Positions 61,988 through 64,000 of a DNA stretch of 64,000 nt are shown here, in pieces. The notes under the pieces are model-generated. The model had not been told where the DNA came from. It made no database searches and saw only the letters and a program-made list of their open reading frames with translations. This stretch comes from Bdellovibrionales bacterium. Its GTDB lineage: Bacteria; Bdellovibrionota; UBA1018. Both the position numbers and the translations under genes were made by a program. Position 1 is the stretch's first letter, and each line of letters begins with the position of its first letter. The stretch spans positions 1 to 64,000 of the forward strand of contig JAEUWC010000008.1 of NCBI GenBank assembly GCA_016786465.1. Direction: 5' to 3'.

Positions 61988-63211
61988 ATGACACCATGGA
62001 TTCGAGAAAAATTCACATCAATTGTCACTGTAGTGATCATCGGCGGATTGGCCCTGGTCTTCATCATTTCGGGGATGTTTACCCCCAGTCGGACACGCGG
62101 AATGTCGGACGCGGCCGTTGCCGCCGTCGTGAACGGTGACCCAATCAATTTGCCGGAATTTAGCCGCGCCGTGAATCAGCGCTTGGAAATGTACCGCTCG
62201 ATGATGGGTGGCAAGATTACCGAAGCTCAGCTGAAGCAAATGCGAATTCGAGAAGGCGTCATCGAAGGAATGATTTCAGAAAAGTTGGCCAAGCAGGCCG
62301 CCGAAAAAGCGGGCCTAGCGGGCAGTGACGAAGAAGTTCGGGAAACCATCCGAAAGTATCCGGCTTTTCAGAAAGACGGGCGCTTTGACGCGGCCACCTA
62401 TAAATTGGTTCTTCAACAAAACCAGCTGACTCCGGGCGGTTTTGAAAAAATGGTTCGTGACGGCGCGTCGGCTCAAAGCTGGCAACGCTATTTTGCGCAC
62501 CGAGTCCGGACTTCTGAAAAGGAAGTCGAAAATGAATTCCTGATCAGCAATGACAAACGCAATATCAAGTACGTCCTGTTGACCACGGAAAACGGCCGCA
62601 AAGGTGTTCAAGTTCCGACTGCTGAAATCGAAAAGTTCCTGAAGGACCCTTCCAAGCTTTCGATTGCAAAATCGCAGTTTGAATTCAAAAAGACGCAAGA
62701 ATTCAAAGGAAAGACCTTTGATCAAGTGAAGGAAGAAATCGCAAGATCGACGATCGCTTCCGAAAAGTTAGACGACATCAAGAAGGCCATCGAAGCTGCC
62801 GCGGCTGAAGCCGTTTCGAAGCTTCAGGTCGCAAAGTCTGCCGACGCAGCTTTGAATGCAGCCCTAAAGCGCTATGGCGCCGAAGTGAAAGAAACGGGAC
62901 TGGTCAGCCGACTGAATCCTTATCTTCCTGGAATCGGTGAAGCGAAGGATCTGTTGGCAGACGCGTTTGCCGCTGATTCTCCGATTAACGGAAAAGCAAA
63001 AAAGTATGTTTCCGGTGCATGGACACTGGTTGCGGTTTTGATCGACACCAAGAAACCGGATTTGTCGCAGCTTTCAAAAGAACGTGAAAAGATTTTGAAG
63101 CAGTTAAGCTTCCGAAAAGAACGCGAGCTTTATGAAGCGTGGATGAAGAAATTTCGTGAGAAGTCCAGCATCGACCTGAACACGGCGGTGATCAGCGGGA
63201 GCGAAACCTAA
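61988..63211 (+). CDS. PpiD/SurA-N-like periplasmic chaperone candidate without a parvulin domain
   Basis: This 407-residue protein starts like PpiD: a short cytoplasmic part, a membrane helix (IVTVVIIGGLALVFIISGMF), then a SurA_N-like segment (VAAVVNGDPINLPEFSRAVN and ISEKLAKQAAEKAGL). PpiD in E. coli has 623 residues with a central parvulin domain. Here I find no parvulin motif, and the C-terminal half is helical and lysine-rich. It probably acts as a membrane-anchored folding helper for exported proteins rather than a prolyl isomerase (inference). Confidence 0.78.
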   Translation: MTPWIREKFTSIVTVVIIGGLALVFIISGMFTPSRTRGMSDAAVAAVVNGDPINLPEFSRAVNQRLEMYRSMMGGKITEAQLKQMRIREGVIEGMISEKLAKQAAEKAGLAGSDEEVRETIRKYPAFQKDGRFDAATYKLVLQQNQLTPGGFEKMVRDGASAQSWQRYFAHRVRTSEKEVENEFLISNDKRNIKYVLLTTENGRKGVQVPTAEIEKFLKDPSKLSIAKSQFEFKKTQEFKGKTFDQVKEEIARSTIASEKLDDIKKAIEAAAAEAVSKLQVAKSADAALNAALKRYGAEVKETGLVSRLNPYLPGIGEAKDLLADAFAADSPINGKAKKYVSGAWTLVAVLIDTKKPDLSQLSKEREKILKQLSFRKERELYEAWMKKFREKSSIDLNTAVISGSET

Positions 63212-63934
63212 TTGAAAAAACTGATCTGGATCTTGGGAATGATTGCTGTGGCTGCTTTAGGACTAGCGGCCTGCATTTTCCAGGATCGGGTACCGGCCAA
63301 TCAGGGGCGTCGGTACCAGGGCCTTGAAGTTGAAAAGACCACAGAAAGGTTTTTGGAAGAAAACGGGATGGATTTTTCCACCTACGTTCCCAGCATGCGT
63401 TCGCTGGAAGAATGCCCGGAAAGCTATTCTCGGATGTTGGACACCTACCTGACTTCGGGTCGGCCTGACGAAGTTTTTCAAAAGTTCATCCAGCTTTCCC
63501 CGCTGAAAGCCTGGAATGGGTTTGCTCAGTTCGATCTTCTTTACGATCGTAAGACGGCCAGGGCCTATGACCGAAATACAGTTCAGTTTCCTGAAATGTC
63601 GACGGGACAGATTTATATTTTGAAACTGAAGATTGCCCCTGGGTTGAATATTCCCGTGGCTTTTGAATTTGTACAGGTCGATCCCAAGAAGCTTCAACTG
63701 TCGTTCAGTTATCTGACGACGAACAAATCACGTGGAATTCAGCAAATCACTTTTTTGGAAGATGGTCTCGAAGCCGGCAAAGTCAAAGGCGTTCGCGTAA
63801 ATCACATCAGTTGCTATTCGTCCGGATCAGATTTTCGCGATCAGCGTCTTTATCCGCGCTTTCATAGAAAGATGCTGGATAACTTTTACGAAAACGCTTT
63901 CGCAAATATCCAGGGAAAGCCCGTCGGGAACTAA
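63212..63934 (+). CDS. Hypothetical lipoprotein
   Basis: This 240-residue protein starts at TTG 63212, immediately after the preceding stop. The signal peptide (MKKLIWILGMIAVAALG) ends in lipobox GLAAC, Cys21. The mature part is a compact globular domain without a recognised family and with a conserved-looking YSFL-type beta content. It is in an operon with the PpiD-like gene, sharing zero spacing, so the two are likely translationally coupled. Its stop overlaps the final minus-strand gene by four bases. Confidence 0.75.
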   Translation: MKKLIWILGMIAVAALGLAACIFQDRVPANQGRRYQGLEVEKTTERFLEENGMDFSTYVPSMRSLEECPESYSRMLDTYLTSGRPDEVFQKFIQLSPLKAWNGFAQFDLLYDRKTARAYDRNTVQFPEMSTGQIYILKLKIAPGLNIPVAFEFVQVDPKKLQLSFSYLTTNKSRGIQQITFLEDGLEAGKVKGVRVNHISCYSSGSDFRDQRLYPRFHRKMLDNFYENAFANIQGKPVGN

Positions 63935-64000
63935 AGCCGCGGTCCAAGTTCTTGAATCAGCCGGTCTGCCCAGTCTTCGGCAGCCTGAATCGTCACTGGG
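63931..64000 (-). CDS. 3' end of a further minus-strand gene (partial)
   Basis: Reading the reverse strand from the window edge to TAG at 63931-63933 gives an open frame ending VTIQAAEDWADRLIQELGPR followed by one leucine. The amphipathic helix-like sequence and the tight convergent placement fit a real C-terminus. Only about 23 residues are visible, so no family can be named. Confidence 0.4.
   Translation of the reverse strand, partial: PVTIQAAEDWADRLIQELGPRL

Noticed and set aside
1-64000. tRNA, rRNA, insertion sequence or prophage signatures
   Set aside because: Gene spacing leaves no room for tRNA genes, and I saw no transposase, integrase or terminal inverted repeats.

Overview
The window reads as chromosome of a Gram-negative bacterium with roughly half G+C and very tight gene packing. 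It has dTDP-rhamnose and O-antigen-type genes, MCE/Mla-type lipid transport, lipoproteins, an outer-membrane beta-barrel and a complete mreC-mreD-mrdA-rodA cluster. The many lipoproteins of unknown family, a GYF_2-type protein and FecR/Fn3 envelope proteins suggest a Bdellovibrionota or deltaproteobacteria-grade organism. That placement is an inference from style, since no rRNA or tRNA is present. I see no insertion sequence, prophage, CRISPR array or tRNA.

Region 1 (1-24.1 kb) is a surface polysaccharide locus. It starts with a partial neuB and a CMP-nonulosonate synthetase fused to a HAD phosphatase (minus strand). A plus-strand run follows: a large membrane protein, a cytidylyltransferase-PEP mutase fusion (phosphonate synthesis), a KpsS/KpsC-like transferase, an O-antigen ligase/polymerase-like protein, a membrane UDP-sugar 4,6-dehydratase, a WecA/MraY-type initiating transferase, a MurJ/Wzx-type flippase and glycosyltransferases. 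Further on come two methyltransferases, the rfbBADC dTDP-rhamnose genes, a polyprenyl-phosphate glycosyltransferase and a GT-C-like membrane protein. Together they would build, flip, polymerise and ligate a rhamnose-containing glycan. Nonulosonate and phosphonate decorations are possible but not proven.

Region 2 (24.1-33.2 kb) holds an XRE regulator divergent from an HNH nuclease, with a perfect palindrome between them. Next are srkA overlapping a MepA-type murein endopeptidase, aspS, glpD and a 774-residue lipoprotein. That lipoprotein carries an FPSG repeat and a His/Cys arrangement resembling caspase-fold (clan CD) proteins.

Region 3 (33.2-41.9 kb, minus strand) is one continuous gene row: isovaleryl-type acyl-CoA dehydrogenase, a lipoprotein whose leader contains five 33-bp repeats, a GYF_2-like membrane protein, tmk, holB, then an MCE transporter with two different ATPases, two different permeases and one MCE protein.

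Region 4 (42-49.2 kb) holds a GH42-like protein with an overlapping unknown gene, an exported alpha/beta hydrolase, a cysteine-rich protein, rlmN with two insertions, and a lipoprotein.

Region 5 (49.2-56.9 kb) pairs a sensor adenylate/guanylate cyclase, divergently, with a FecR/Fn3-repeat protein and an Fn3/beta-barrel outer-membrane protein. This is the most plausible undescribed envelope system here.

Region 6 (56.9-64 kb) is the elongasome operon ending in a coiled-coil lipoprotein, then a PpiD/SurA-N-like protein lacking a visible parvulin domain, a lipoprotein, and the end of a further minus-strand gene. All intergenic gaps are shorter than 160 bp, and I found no convincing intrinsic terminator.
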